From the NCBI GenBank assembly GCA_903832625.1, contig CAILCI010000060.1, positions 1 through 64,000 on the forward strand: 64,000 bases of DNA, given 5' to 3'. The position numbers were made by a program, and so were the translations under genes. Of this stretch, positions 55,463 to 64,000 are shown piece after piece. Below the pieces are notes generated by a model, which saw only the letters and a program-made list of their open reading frames with translations, made no database searches and was not told the DNA's origin. Source of the DNA: an uncultured Burkholderiales bacterium (GTDB lineage Bacteria > Pseudomonadota > Gammaproteobacteria > Burkholderiales > Burkholderiaceae_C). Every line of letters begins with the position of its first letter. Positions within the stretch are counted from its first letter, which is position 1.

Positions 55463-55487
55463 GACGAATGGATGGGACAATACACCC

Positions 55488-56843
55488 ATGCATCCTAAAG
55501 CCCTGTTAGAAGCTTGTACCGAGCTTGTCCGCCTCACCCTGAAGTTTGAGCATCCGGCTGACGCCGTGGTGTCTAAGTTTTTCCGTGATTACCGCAAAAC
55601 CTACGCCTTTGGCCCGCGCGAGCGTGCCGTGTTGGCCGAGACGGTTTACAACGTCTTGCGCAACAAACTGCGTTACGACCACTTCGCGCCGTCTGGCTCG
55701 GGGCCCAAAGAGCGCCGCATGGCCATTTTGGGCTTTGCCGATTACCTCGACCAGCAAGCCCACGCCGCGCCCAGCAAAGACACCAGCAAGCCCTCGGCGG
55801 GCAAGCGCAAGTCTGACGCCTCGGGGCCGCGTGACTTTTTGAAAAGCGCGCTCAACAACCCGGAAGTGGTTTGGCTCGACGCCTGCGCCCACATCCAAAC
55901 CGCCGACTTGATGGAGCGCCATCGTCACAACTTGCCCGAATGGCTGGTAGAGCCGCTCAAAGCCCAATTGGGCGCTGGCTTTTGGCCCTTGGTCGAGCGC
56001 TTGAATGCCAACGCGCCCCTCGACTTGCGGGTCAACACCTTGCACGACAAGCGCGAAGACGTGCAGCATGAGTTAGCGCTCGCTGGCATCAAAGCCCGCG
56101 TCACGCCTTTCTCGCCCTGGGGTTTGCGCATAGACGGCAAGCCTGCCCTGAGCCAACTCGACGCTTTTGCGCGGGGCGCGGTCGAAGTGCAAGACGAAGG
56201 CTCGCAACTCTTGGCGCTGCTCTTAGACGCCAAACGCGGCGAGATGGTGGTCGATTTTTGTGCAGGCGCTGGCGGCAAAACCTTGGCCATCGGCGCGTCC
56301 ATGCGCAACACTGGGCGCTTGTATGCGTTTGACGTGTCTGCGCACCGTCTCGACGCCTTGAAACCTCGCTTGGCACGCAGCAAGCTCTCCAACGTGCATC
56401 CTGCAGCCATTGCGCATGAGCGTGACGACCGCGTCAAGCGCTTGAGCGGCAAGATCGACCGCGTGTTGGTCGATGCGCCATGCTCGGGCTTGGGCACGTT
56501 GCGCCGCAATCCTGACCTCAAATGGCGTCAGTCGCCCAAAGATGTGGCCGAGTTGACCGTCAAACAAGCCGCCATTTTGGACAGCGCCGCGCGTTTGGTG
56601 AAGTCTGGCGGTCGCTTGGTGTACGCCACATGCAGCGTCTTGCCCGAAGAAAACGAAGCCATCGCTCAAGCTTTCAGCAAGTCGCACCCTGACTTTGTGC
56701 CGCTGCCCGTGAGCGAATTGCTGAGCAGCTTGAAAGTGGACAAAGCCGACAGTTTGTGCACATCTGATGGTCTTTATCTGCGACTTTGGCCTCATTTGCA
56801 CGCAACTGACGGCTTCTTTGCAGCCGTTTGGGTATTAAAGTAA
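55488..56843 (+). CDS. RsmB-like rRNA (cytosine-C5) methyltransferase
   Basis: A 451-residue Sun/NOL1/NOP2-type SAM-dependent methyltransferase. The N-terminal NusB-like/PUA-type region is followed by a Rossmann core with DFCAGAGGKTLAIGA, the VDAPCSGLGTLRRNP loop and YATCSVLPEENE, providing the two catalytic cysteines of RNA m5C enzymes. Its specificity within the RsmB/RsmF group is not certain. ATG 55488 is preferred to the 55416 extension. Confidence 0.87.
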   Translation: MHPKALLEACTELVRLTLKFEHPADAVVSKFFRDYRKTYAFGPRERAVLAETVYNVLRNKLRYDHFAPSGSGPKERRMAILGFADYLDQQAHAAPSKDTSKPSAGKRKSDASGPRDFLKSALNNPEVVWLDACAHIQTADLMERHRHNLPEWLVEPLKAQLGAGFWPLVERLNANAPLDLRVNTLHDKREDVQHELALAGIKARVTPFSPWGLRIDGKPALSQLDAFARGAVEVQDEGSQLLALLLDAKRGEMVVDFCAGAGGKTLAIGASMRNTGRLYAFDVSAHRLDALKPRLARSKLSNVHPAAIAHERDDRVKRLSGKIDRVLVDAPCSGLGTLRRNPDLKWRQSPKDVAELTVKQAAILDSAARLVKSGGRLVYATCSVLPEENEAIAQAFSKSHPDFVPLPVSELLSSLKVDKADSLCTSDGLYLRLWPHLHATDGFFAAVWVLK

Positions 56844-56875
56844 AATCTTGAAACTATCATTTCGAAAGAATACCT

Positions 56876-58087
56876 ATGTTCGTACCTGATTGGCCTGTGT
56901 TCGACGCCGTGTTGAATTGGCTCAGCAATGGTTTGTTGAATTTTTCGGGCTGGCAGGTGCTGGCGGTAACTTTGGTGCTGACCCACATCACCATTGCCAG
57001 CGTGACCATTTACTTGCACCGCCACAGCGCTCATCGCGCTTTGGACTTGCACCCAATAGCCTCGCATTTCTTCCGTTTCTGGTTGTGGATGACCACGGGG
57101 CAAGTCACCAAAGAGTGGACCGCCATTCACCGCAAACACCACGCCAAGTGCGAGCAAGCCGAAGACCCGCACAGCCCGCACATTCACGGCATCAAAACCG
57201 TGTTGTTCACAGGCGCGGAGTTGTATCGCAAAGAGTCCAAAAACCTCGACACCTTGGCGCGTTACGGCCACGGCACGCCCAACGACTGGATCGAGCGCAA
57301 TCTGTACACCCGCTTTTCGTGGCAGGGTGTTGCGCTGATGTTGATCATCGACCTGGCCTTGTTTGGCGCTTTGGGCTTGACGGTCTGGGCGGTGCAAATG
57401 ATGTGGATTCCCGTGACTGCGGCGGGCATCATCAACGGTGCAGCGCATTACTGGGGTTATCGCAACTTTGAAGCGGCTGACGCCAGCACCAATATTTCGC
57501 CGTGGGGAATCATCATTGGCGGCGAAGAATTGCATAACAACCACCACACGTATCCCACGTCGGCCAAGTTGTCGGTCAAGCCCTACGAGTTCGATTTGGG
57601 CTGGGCCTATATCCGTGGCCTAGAAATGCTCGGTTTGGCCAGCGTCAAAAAGACACCGCCTAAGCTGGCTTTTGGCGACGTCAAGCCCGTGGCCGACGAA
57701 AAAACCCTCGAAGCCTTGATTGCCAACCGCTACGAAGTGATGGCCAACTACGCCCGCCAAATGCGTCTGGCGGTCAAACAAGACATCGCCAGCCTGCAAA
57801 CCATGCCCGCCGATGGCGTGCTGGCCGCCGCCAAGCGCTGGATGCACCGCGATGTCGAGAAAGTCCCCGCCAAAGTGCTGAGCCAACTCGAACAAGCGCG
57901 CAACTTGCTGCCCGCCGTGGACACCATGGTGCACATGCGCGAAGAGCTGCGCCAACTCTGGCTCAACACCAATTTGTCTCGCGCTCAGTTGGTTGCTGAC
58001 TTGCAAGCCTGGTGCAAACGCGCAGAAGAAAGCGGTATCGCAGCCCTGCAAGAGTTTGCGCTGCGCTTGCGTGCGGTTCATGTGTAA
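56876..58087 (+). CDS. Membrane fatty acid desaturase (delta-9 type)
   Basis: A 403-residue integral-membrane di-iron desaturase. The three histidine boxes are H48-RHSAH53, H85-RKHH89 and HNNHH near 217-221, in the pattern of stearoyl-CoA/acyl-lipid delta-9 desaturases (DesA/OLE1 type). Four transmembrane helices. It introduces a double bond into membrane fatty acids, useful for cold adaptation. A strong terminator follows. Confidence 0.92.
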   Translation: MFVPDWPVFDAVLNWLSNGLLNFSGWQVLAVTLVLTHITIASVTIYLHRHSAHRALDLHPIASHFFRFWLWMTTGQVTKEWTAIHRKHHAKCEQAEDPHSPHIHGIKTVLFTGAELYRKESKNLDTLARYGHGTPNDWIERNLYTRFSWQGVALMLIIDLALFGALGLTVWAVQMMWIPVTAAGIINGAAHYWGYRNFEAADASTNISPWGIIIGGEELHNNHHTYPTSAKLSVKPYEFDLGWAYIRGLEMLGLASVKKTPPKLAFGDVKPVADEKTLEALIANRYEVMANYARQMRLAVKQDIASLQTMPADGVLAAAKRWMHRDVEKVPAKVLSQLEQARNLLPAVDTMVHMREELRQLWLNTNLSRAQLVADLQAWCKRAEESGIAALQEFALRLRAVHV

Positions 58088-58103
58088 AACGCGCCGCTAG
58101 CAG

Positions 58104-58139
58104 CCAACAAAAAACCCGCCGAGGCGGGTTTTTTGTTGG
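58104..58139 (+). terminator. Bidirectional terminator between desaturase and rpmG
   Basis: CCAACAAAAAACCCGCC pairs with GGCGGGTTTTTTGTTGG around a two-base GA centre; A-run on one side and T-run on the other stop both the desaturase gene and the convergent rpmB-rpmG pair. Confidence 0.92.
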
Positions 58140-58150
58140 GCAAATCTGAA

Positions 58151-58321
58151 TTACTTCAGTTTGGTTTCTTTGTATTCGACATGCTTGCGAGCTTTGGGAT
58201 CAAATTTCATGATCGTCATTTTCTCGGGCATTGTCTTTTTGTTTTTGCTGGTCGTGTAGAAGTGACCAGTGCCTGCTGAAGATTCCAGCTTGATTTTTTC
58301 ACGTCCGCCTTTGGATGCCAT
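58151..58321 (-). CDS. rpmG: 50S ribosomal protein L33
   Basis: A 56-residue basic ribosomal protein. Reads [20 protein letters not shown], then [10 protein letters not shown], then [14 protein letters not shown]; this is the zinc-free (C-minus) L33 form, without the CXXC pairs. It follows rpmB on the minus strand by 27 bases, the standard rpmB-rpmG pair. Confidence 0.97.
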   Translation of the reverse strand: MASKGGREKIKLESSAGTGHFYTTSKNKKTMPEKMTIMKFDPKARKHVEYKETKLK

Positions 58322-58348
58322 GATCGTTTCCTTGTAAGAGTTCGGGGA

Positions 58349-58582
58349 TTAGGCTTGACCGCGGGCGCGCAAATCGGCCAGCACAGAGTCAATACCGTTT
58401 TTGTCGATCAGGCGCAAAGCAGCGCTTGACACGCGCAGACGCACCCAGCGGTTTTCTGTTTCGACCCAGAAACGGCGGTATTGCAGGTTAGGCAAAAAAC
58501 GACGTTTGGTTTTGTTGTTGGCGTGGGAAACATTGTTCCCAGTCATCGGGCCTTTGCCCGTTACTTCACATACGCGTGCCAT
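58349..58582 (-). CDS. rpmB: 50S ribosomal protein L28
   Basis: A 77-residue ribosomal protein: [20 protein letters not shown], then [10 protein letters not shown] and [18 protein letters not shown]. The full frame reaches 58699, but ATG 58582 gives the family N-terminus. First gene of the rpmB-rpmG unit. The gap upstream to trxB is 140 bases. Confidence 0.97.
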   Translation of the reverse strand: MARVCEVTGKGPMTGNNVSHANNKTKRRFLPNLQYRRFWVETENRWVRLRVSSAALRLIDKNGIDSVLADLRARGQA

Positions 58583-58722
58583 GTGGACACTCCATGATTT
58601 TTCAAACAGCAGCCACTGACGTGGCCGCCTCACCTCGCCAGAAAGGGTGGCGGTAACCCATGATTGCTTTTTGAATTCAGCACTCGGCAAATTCAGCAAA
58701 GCCTGAAATTATAGCGCTTTTT

Positions 58723-59691
<969 letters not shown>

Positions 59692-59788
59692 TTAGAGGAG
59701 AATCAAAACAATAAAACCGCCATTGTAGAAGTCGGCTCAAAGCCCCGTGGAAGCGGGGGTTGCGGCTGGGTTAAGCTTCTCACCTGAC

Positions 59789-62146
59789 ATGACGTATTCG
59801 CTCAACACACTTAAAAACGACGGCCGCGCTGGTCAAGAAACCGCGCAAGAACCCACAGGATTCAGACGTTTTGCGCAAGAAATTGCGCTCACGCTGGGCT
59901 TTGTGTTCATGACTTTTTGGCTGTTGTCGCTGCTCACACACAACGCCCAAGACCCCGCGTGGACCACCTCGGGCTCGGGAGGCAGCGTGCACAACTTTGG
60001 CGGACGCTTGGGCGCTTGGCTGGGGGACATCAGCTTTTTCATGCTGGGCTATTCGGTCTGGTGGTGCTATGCCGCTGCGCTGTTGAGCTGGCTGGCTGCG
60101 CTGGCCAATCGTCTGCGCGAGGGCGACGCGCCACAAATGGACGAAACCCTGTGGCGCAACACCCGTTTTGCGTTTTGGGCGGGCTTGGTCATGTTGCTGA
60201 TTTGCAGCACCGGCATGGAGTGGACGCGCCTCTACCGCTTTGAAGACCGCTTGCCCGGCCATGTCAGCGGTGGCGTGTTGGGTTATGTGGTGGGGCCGTC
60301 GAGTTTGAAATGGCTGGGCTTTAACGGCTCGGGCTTGTGTTTCATTGTGTTTGGCGTGGTGGGCGCGTCGTGGGTGTTTCGATTTTCTTGGAGCCAAACG
60401 GCAGAGAACATTGGCGCAGCGATTGACGGCTGGATCACCGTGTGGCGTGAACGCCGCGAGTTAGAACAAGACAAAGCCTACGGCTTGGCCGCTGCCCGCG
60501 AACGCGAAGAAGTGTTGTTTGAAGAACGGGTCGAGATTCAAGAACACCATCCCGCGCCATTGGTGATTGAGCCGCAAATCGAGCCTGCGCTAGAGCCCGT
60601 GGTCAAAAGCGCGCGCGTGGCCAAAGAGCGCCAAAAACCGCTGTTCACCGACATGGTCGATTCGCGCTTGCCGCAAGTTGATTTGCTCGATGGCGCGACG
60701 GGCCGACAAGACACGGTCTCGCCCGAAACGCTGGAGATGACCAGCCGCATGATTGAGAAAAAACTCAAAGACTTCGGCGTCGAAGTGCGTGTGGTGGCGG
60801 CGTCGCCCGGCCCGGTCATTACCCGCTATGAAATTGAGCCCGCCACTGGCGTCAAAGGCTCGCAAGTGCTCAACCTGGCCAAAGACTTGGCGCGTTCGCT
60901 GTCGCTGATTTCTATTCGCGTGGTTGAGACCATTCCCGGCAAAAACTACATGGCGCTGGAGTTGCCCAACGCCAAGCGCCAGTCGATTCGTTTGAGCGAA
61001 ATTTTGGGCTCTGACGTTTACAACGAAGCCAAATCCATGCTCACCATGGGCTTGGGCAAAGACATCATTGGCAACCCCATCGTGGCCGATTTGGCCAAAA
61101 TGCCGCACGTCTTGGTGGCAGGCACGACGGGTTCGGGCAAATCGGTGGGCATCAATGCCATGATTTTGAGCTTGCTCTACAAGGCCGAAGCGCGCGATGT
61201 GCGCTTGCTCATGATCGACCCCAAGATGCTGGAAATGTCGGTCTACGAGGGCATTCCGCATTTGCTCGCGCCCGTGGTGACCGACATGCGCCAAGCCGCG
61301 CACGGCCTGAACTGGTGCGTGGCCGAAATGGAAAAGCGCTACAAACTCATGAGCAAAATGGGCGTGCGCAACTTGGCGGGCTACAACGCCAAAATTGACG
61401 AAGCCGCCGCCCGCGAAGAGTTCATCTACAACCCGTTTAGCCTCACACCTGAGCAACCCGAGCCGCTGCAACGCTTGCCGCACATTGTGGTGGTGATTGA
61501 CGAGTTGGCCGACTTGATGATGGTGGTGGGCAAGAAGATTGAAGAGCTGATTGCGCGACTCGCGCAAAAAGCCCGCGCCGCCGGCATTCACCTGATTTTG
61601 GCGACGCAGCGCCCCAGCGTGGACGTCATCACAGGCTTGATCAAAGCAAATATTCCCACGCGCATTGCGTTTCAAGTCAGCAGCAAAATTGACAGCCGCA
61701 CCATCCTCGATCAAATGGGCGCAGAGGCTTTGCTGGGCATGGGCGACATGCTCTACATGCCCAGCGGCACGGGTTTCCCGATTCGGGTGCACGGCGCCTT
61801 TGTGAGCGACGAAGAAGTGCACCGCGTGGTCAACTACCTCAAAAGCCAAGGCGAGCCCGATTACATCGAGGGCGTGCTCGAAGGCGGCACGGTGGACGGC
61901 GACGCGCCGGGTGGCGGCACCGATTTGTTTGGCGAAGCCCCCGCCGAGAAAGACCCGCTCTACGACCAAGCGGTGGAAATCGTGCTGAAAAACCGCAAAG
62001 CCAGTATTTCTCTGGTGCAGCGGCATCTGAAAATTGGCTACAACCGCGCTGCGCGTTTGGTGGAAGACATGGAAAAAGCGGGCATGGTCAGCGCCATGAG
62101 CAGCAACGGCCAGCGTGAAATTTTGGTGCCGCAGCGTGAAGAATAA
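59789..62146 (+). CDS. ftsK: DNA translocase FtsK
   Basis: Cell-division DNA translocase of 785 residues: four N-terminal transmembrane helices (about 30-180), a short linker, then the ATPase motor with Walker A GTTGSGKS at 445-452, Walker [17 protein letters not shown] and a C-terminal gamma winged-helix domain that reads KOPS. The linker is short for FtsK. It pumps chromosome ends through the septum and activates XerCD. ATG 59789 is preferred to the GTG at 59747. lolA follows 49 bases later. Confidence 0.95.
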   Translation: MTYSLNTLKNDGRAGQETAQEPTGFRRFAQEIALTLGFVFMTFWLLSLLTHNAQDPAWTTSGSGGSVHNFGGRLGAWLGDISFFMLGYSVWWCYAAALLSWLAALANRLREGDAPQMDETLWRNTRFAFWAGLVMLLICSTGMEWTRLYRFEDRLPGHVSGGVLGYVVGPSSLKWLGFNGSGLCFIVFGVVGASWVFRFSWSQTAENIGAAIDGWITVWRERRELEQDKAYGLAAAREREEVLFEERVEIQEHHPAPLVIEPQIEPALEPVVKSARVAKERQKPLFTDMVDSRLPQVDLLDGATGRQDTVSPETLEMTSRMIEKKLKDFGVEVRVVAASPGPVITRYEIEPATGVKGSQVLNLAKDLARSLSLISIRVVETIPGKNYMALELPNAKRQSIRLSEILGSDVYNEAKSMLTMGLGKDIIGNPIVADLAKMPHVLVAGTTGSGKSVGINAMILSLLYKAEARDVRLLMIDPKMLEMSVYEGIPHLLAPVVTDMRQAAHGLNWCVAEMEKRYKLMSKMGVRNLAGYNAKIDEAAAREEFIYNPFSLTPEQPEPLQRLPHIVVVIDELADLMMVVGKKIEELIARLAQKARAAGIHLILATQRPSVDVITGLIKANIPTRIAFQVSSKIDSRTILDQMGAEALLGMGDMLYMPSGTGFPIRVHGAFVSDEEVHRVVNYLKSQGEPDYIEGVLEGGTVDGDAPGGGTDLFGEAPAEKDPLYDQAVEIVLKNRKASISLVQRHLKIGYNRAARLVEDMEKAGMVSAMSSNGQREILVPQREE

Positions 62147-62195
62147 GCCGCTGTTTGGCGACAAGCCCTGCCTCCAAAAAAATGAGAACAACAAC

Positions 62196-62882
62196 GTGAC
62201 AAGCCATTCGCTCCCAACAACTCAGCTCCGAAAGTTGCTGGCAAAAGTAGCCTTGATGGCTTGCGCCTGCATCAGCACAGCAGCCTGGGCCGACAGCTTA
62301 GACGCGCTCGCGCTGTTTCTCAAAAACACCCAAAGCGCCCGCGCCGAATTCACCCAAGTGGTGACTTCTGCGCCAAGACAAGGGCAGGCGGCCAAGGTCA
62401 AAAAATCGACCGGTACATTTGCGTTTTTGCGTCCCAGCCGTTTTCGCTTTGACTACCAAAAACCGTTTGCACAAACCATCGTTGCCGATTCACAAACCCT
62501 GTGGCTCTACGACGTCGATTTAGAGCAAGTCACCGCGCGCACCCAAAGCCAAGCGCTGGGCAGCACGCCTGCAGCCTTGATCGCCACGGCCTCCAGCCTT
62601 GCCGCTTTGGAAAAAGATTTTGTGCTCCAAGCCCAAAACGACAGCGACGGTTTGCAATGGGTTGTGGCCAGCCCGAAAAACCGCGAAGGCAGTTTGCAAT
62701 CGGTGCGCATTGGCTTGAAGCAAGACGCATCGAGTGTGAGCTTGGCCAAGCTGGAAATTCAAGACGCGCTCGGGCAAAACTCGGTGCTGAGTTTTGACAA
62801 ATTCAGCGTCAACCCCGTGGGCTTGAACGCGGCTGCTTTTGCCTTTGTGCCGCCCAAAGGGGTGGACGTGATTCGGCCTTAG
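62196..62882 (+). CDS. lolA: Outer-membrane lipoprotein carrier LolA
   Basis: Periplasmic lipoprotein chaperone of 228 residues with a signal peptide (hydrophobic core around 19-32, cleavage near STAAWA). The mature part is the half-barrel LolA fold; GTFAFLRPSRFRFDYQKPF and TLWLYDVDLEQVTAR are family strands. It carries lipoproteins released by the LolCD complex encoded at 29-31 kb. GTG 62196 is the likely start; 31 bases before the rarA start. Confidence 0.92.
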   Translation: MTSHSLPTTQLRKLLAKVALMACACISTAAWADSLDALALFLKNTQSARAEFTQVVTSAPRQGQAAKVKKSTGTFAFLRPSRFRFDYQKPFAQTIVADSQTLWLYDVDLEQVTARTQSQALGSTPAALIATASSLAALEKDFVLQAQNDSDGLQWVVASPKNREGSLQSVRIGLKQDASSVSLAKLEIQDALGQNSVLSFDKFSVNPVGLNAAAFAFVPPKGVDVIRP

Positions 62883-62912
62883 TCGCCATTGCAGACGCTG
62901 CGCGCAAACACC

Positions 62913-64000
62913 ATGTCTGACTTCTTCACCCAAGAACCCAAGGCGCCGCTGGCCGAAGCCCTTCGGCCTCAGACCTTGGACGATGTGGTCGGGCAGTCGC
63001 ATTTGCTGGGCGCGGGCAAACCGTTGCGGCTGGCGTTTGAATCGGGCAAGCCCCATTCCATGATTTTTTGGGGCCCGCCCGGCGTGGGCAAAACCACGCT
63101 TGCGCGCTTGACGGCCAGCGCGTTCAAATGCGAATTCATTGCTTTGTCGGCGGTGTTCTCTGGCGTCAAAGACATTCGCGCTTCGATGGAGCAAGCCGAA
63201 CAAAACTTGGCGCTGGGCAAGCACACGATTTTGTTTGTGGACGAAATTCACCGCTTTAACAAATCGCAGCAAGACGCGCTCTTGCCCTATGCCGAAAGTG
63301 GCTTGGTCACCTTCATTGGTGCGACCACCGAAAACCCGTCGTTCGAGGTCAATTCCGCCTTGCTCTCCAGAGCACAGGTGTATGTGCTTAAGTCCTTGAG
63401 CGACGATGAGTTGAAGCAGTTGCTGCAACGCGCACAATGCCTCACCTTGAGCCATTTGCGTTTTGACGATGCCGCCACCGACACGCTGGTGGGCTATGCC
63501 GATGGCGATGCCAGACGTTTTCTGAATTTGTTGGAACAAACCAGCACCGCTGCGCAGGCCTCGGGCGTGAGCGACATCAGCGCTGAGTTTTTGCAAAACG
63601 CCTTGACCCTCAACAGCCGTCGCTTTGACAAAGGCGGCGACAACTTTTACGACCAAATTTCAGCCCTGCACAAATCGGTGCGCGGCTCGCACCCTGATGC
63701 TGCGCTGTACTGGCTCACGCGAATGCTCGACGGCGGTGCCGACCCGCGCTACCTCTCGCGGCGCATTGTGCGCATGGCGTGGGAAGACATTGGTTTGGCC
63801 GACCCCAGAGCCATGCAAATCGCCAACGATGCCGCCTTGACCTACGAGCGCTTGGGCAGCCCCGAAGGCGAATTGGCGTTAGGCCAAGCCGTGATTTACT
63901 TGGCCGTCGCCGCCAAAAGCAACGCCGGCTACAACGCCTACAACCAAGCCCGCGCCTTTGTGAAGCAAGACAAAAGCCGCGAAGTCCCGGTGCATCTGCG
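62913..64000 (+). CDS. rarA: Replication-associated recombination protein RarA (MgsA), 5' part
   Basis: The window ends within this gene; 362 codons are present of about 430. AAA+ ATPase of the clamp-loader family that acts at stalled forks. Walker A is GPPGVGKT at 54-61, Walker B LFVDEIHRF with SQQDALLP following, and the sensor region GATTENPSFEVN with the LLSRAQVY arginine finger. No stop before 64000, so the C-terminal domain is cut. Follows lolA, the conserved lolA-rarA order. Confidence 0.96.
   Translation, partial: MSDFFTQEPKAPLAEALRPQTLDDVVGQSHLLGAGKPLRLAFESGKPHSMIFWGPPGVGKTTLARLTASAFKCEFIALSAVFSGVKDIRASMEQAEQNLALGKHTILFVDEIHRFNKSQQDALLPYAESGLVTFIGATTENPSFEVNSALLSRAQVYVLKSLSDDELKQLLQRAQCLTLSHLRFDDAATDTLVGYADGDARRFLNLLEQTSTAAQASGVSDISAEFLQNALTLNSRRFDKGGDNFYDQISALHKSVRGSHPDAALYWLTRMLDGGADPRYLSRRIVRMAWEDIGLADPRAMQIANDAALTYERLGSPEGELALGQAVIYLAVAAKSNAGYNAYNQARAFVKQDKSREVPVHL

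Noticed and set aside
60590-62194. Long minus-strand frame opposite ftsK
   Set aside because: Shadow of ftsK, with no start context or recognisable domains.

Overview
The window reads as ordinary chromosome from a betaproteobacterium of the order Burkholderiales, most likely family Comamonadaceae (a Limnohabitans/Rhodoferax-like freshwater lineage; this placement is inferred from gene content and order, not tested). Supporting signs are the aerobic benzoyl-CoA (box) genes, an RpfE-like gene next to recJ, a System I cytochrome c maturation operon, tct-type transporter genes, and the conserved neighbourhoods lspA-ileS-ribF, trxB/ftsK-lolA-rarA and fkpB-ispH. Coding density is high. No gap between genes exceeds 300 bases, and I see no insertion sequence, integrase, CRISPR array or rRNA.

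Layout. 1-4.6 kb: boxC-boxB-boxA for aerobic benzoyl-CoA degradation, behind a promoter carrying two TGCA-N6-TGCA elements; boxA is split by an apparent one-base deletion in its interdomain linker. 4.6-12.4 kb: housekeeping genes (GNAT, FtsX-type permease, truncated haemoglobin, Smr, radC, fkpB-ispH, serS), then tRNA-Ser(CGA). 12.5-17.1 kb: a visibly AT-richer block with an HMW1C-type cytoplasmic N-glycosyltransferase, a NavAb/NaChBac-type voltage-gated sodium channel, a CLC-F-type fluoride/proton antiporter and a small secreted protein. 17.1-24.2 kb: a complete ccmABCDEFGHI operon. 24.3-31.1 kb, minus strand: an orphan NarL-type response regulator and the run lolC-lolD-tatD-rnm-yciO-M50 protease-trpS. 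31.2-34.6 kb: rpfE-like gene, recJ, spermidine-synthase-like gene. 34.7-40.3 kb: tctB-tctA without tctC, then two gamma-glutamyltransferase paralogues, one cytoplasmic and one exported. 40.3-46.3 kb: Kef/YbaL-type antiporter, two DMT exporters, an atypical SDR, two tiny membrane proteins and a quinone oxidoreductase. 46.3-50.9 kb, minus: ribF, ileS, lspA. 51-58 kb: HNH endonuclease, VOC protein, purN, a paired acyl-CoA dehydrogenase operon, DUF1653 protein, RsmB-family rRNA methyltransferase, fatty acid desaturase. 58.1-64 kb: rpmB-rpmG, trxB, ftsK, lolA and the 5' part of rarA.

The most notable content is the 12.5-17.1 kb block. The N-glycosyltransferase matches the Actinobacillus pleuropneumoniae NGT along its length but has no adhesin or two-partner-secretion gene beside it, and two pocket positions differ (the Gln469 position is Phe, the His272 position is Trp). 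The box operon is the other place worth checking: a clean, repressor-ready promoter drives an operon whose third gene is broken exactly between its ferredoxin and reductase domains.
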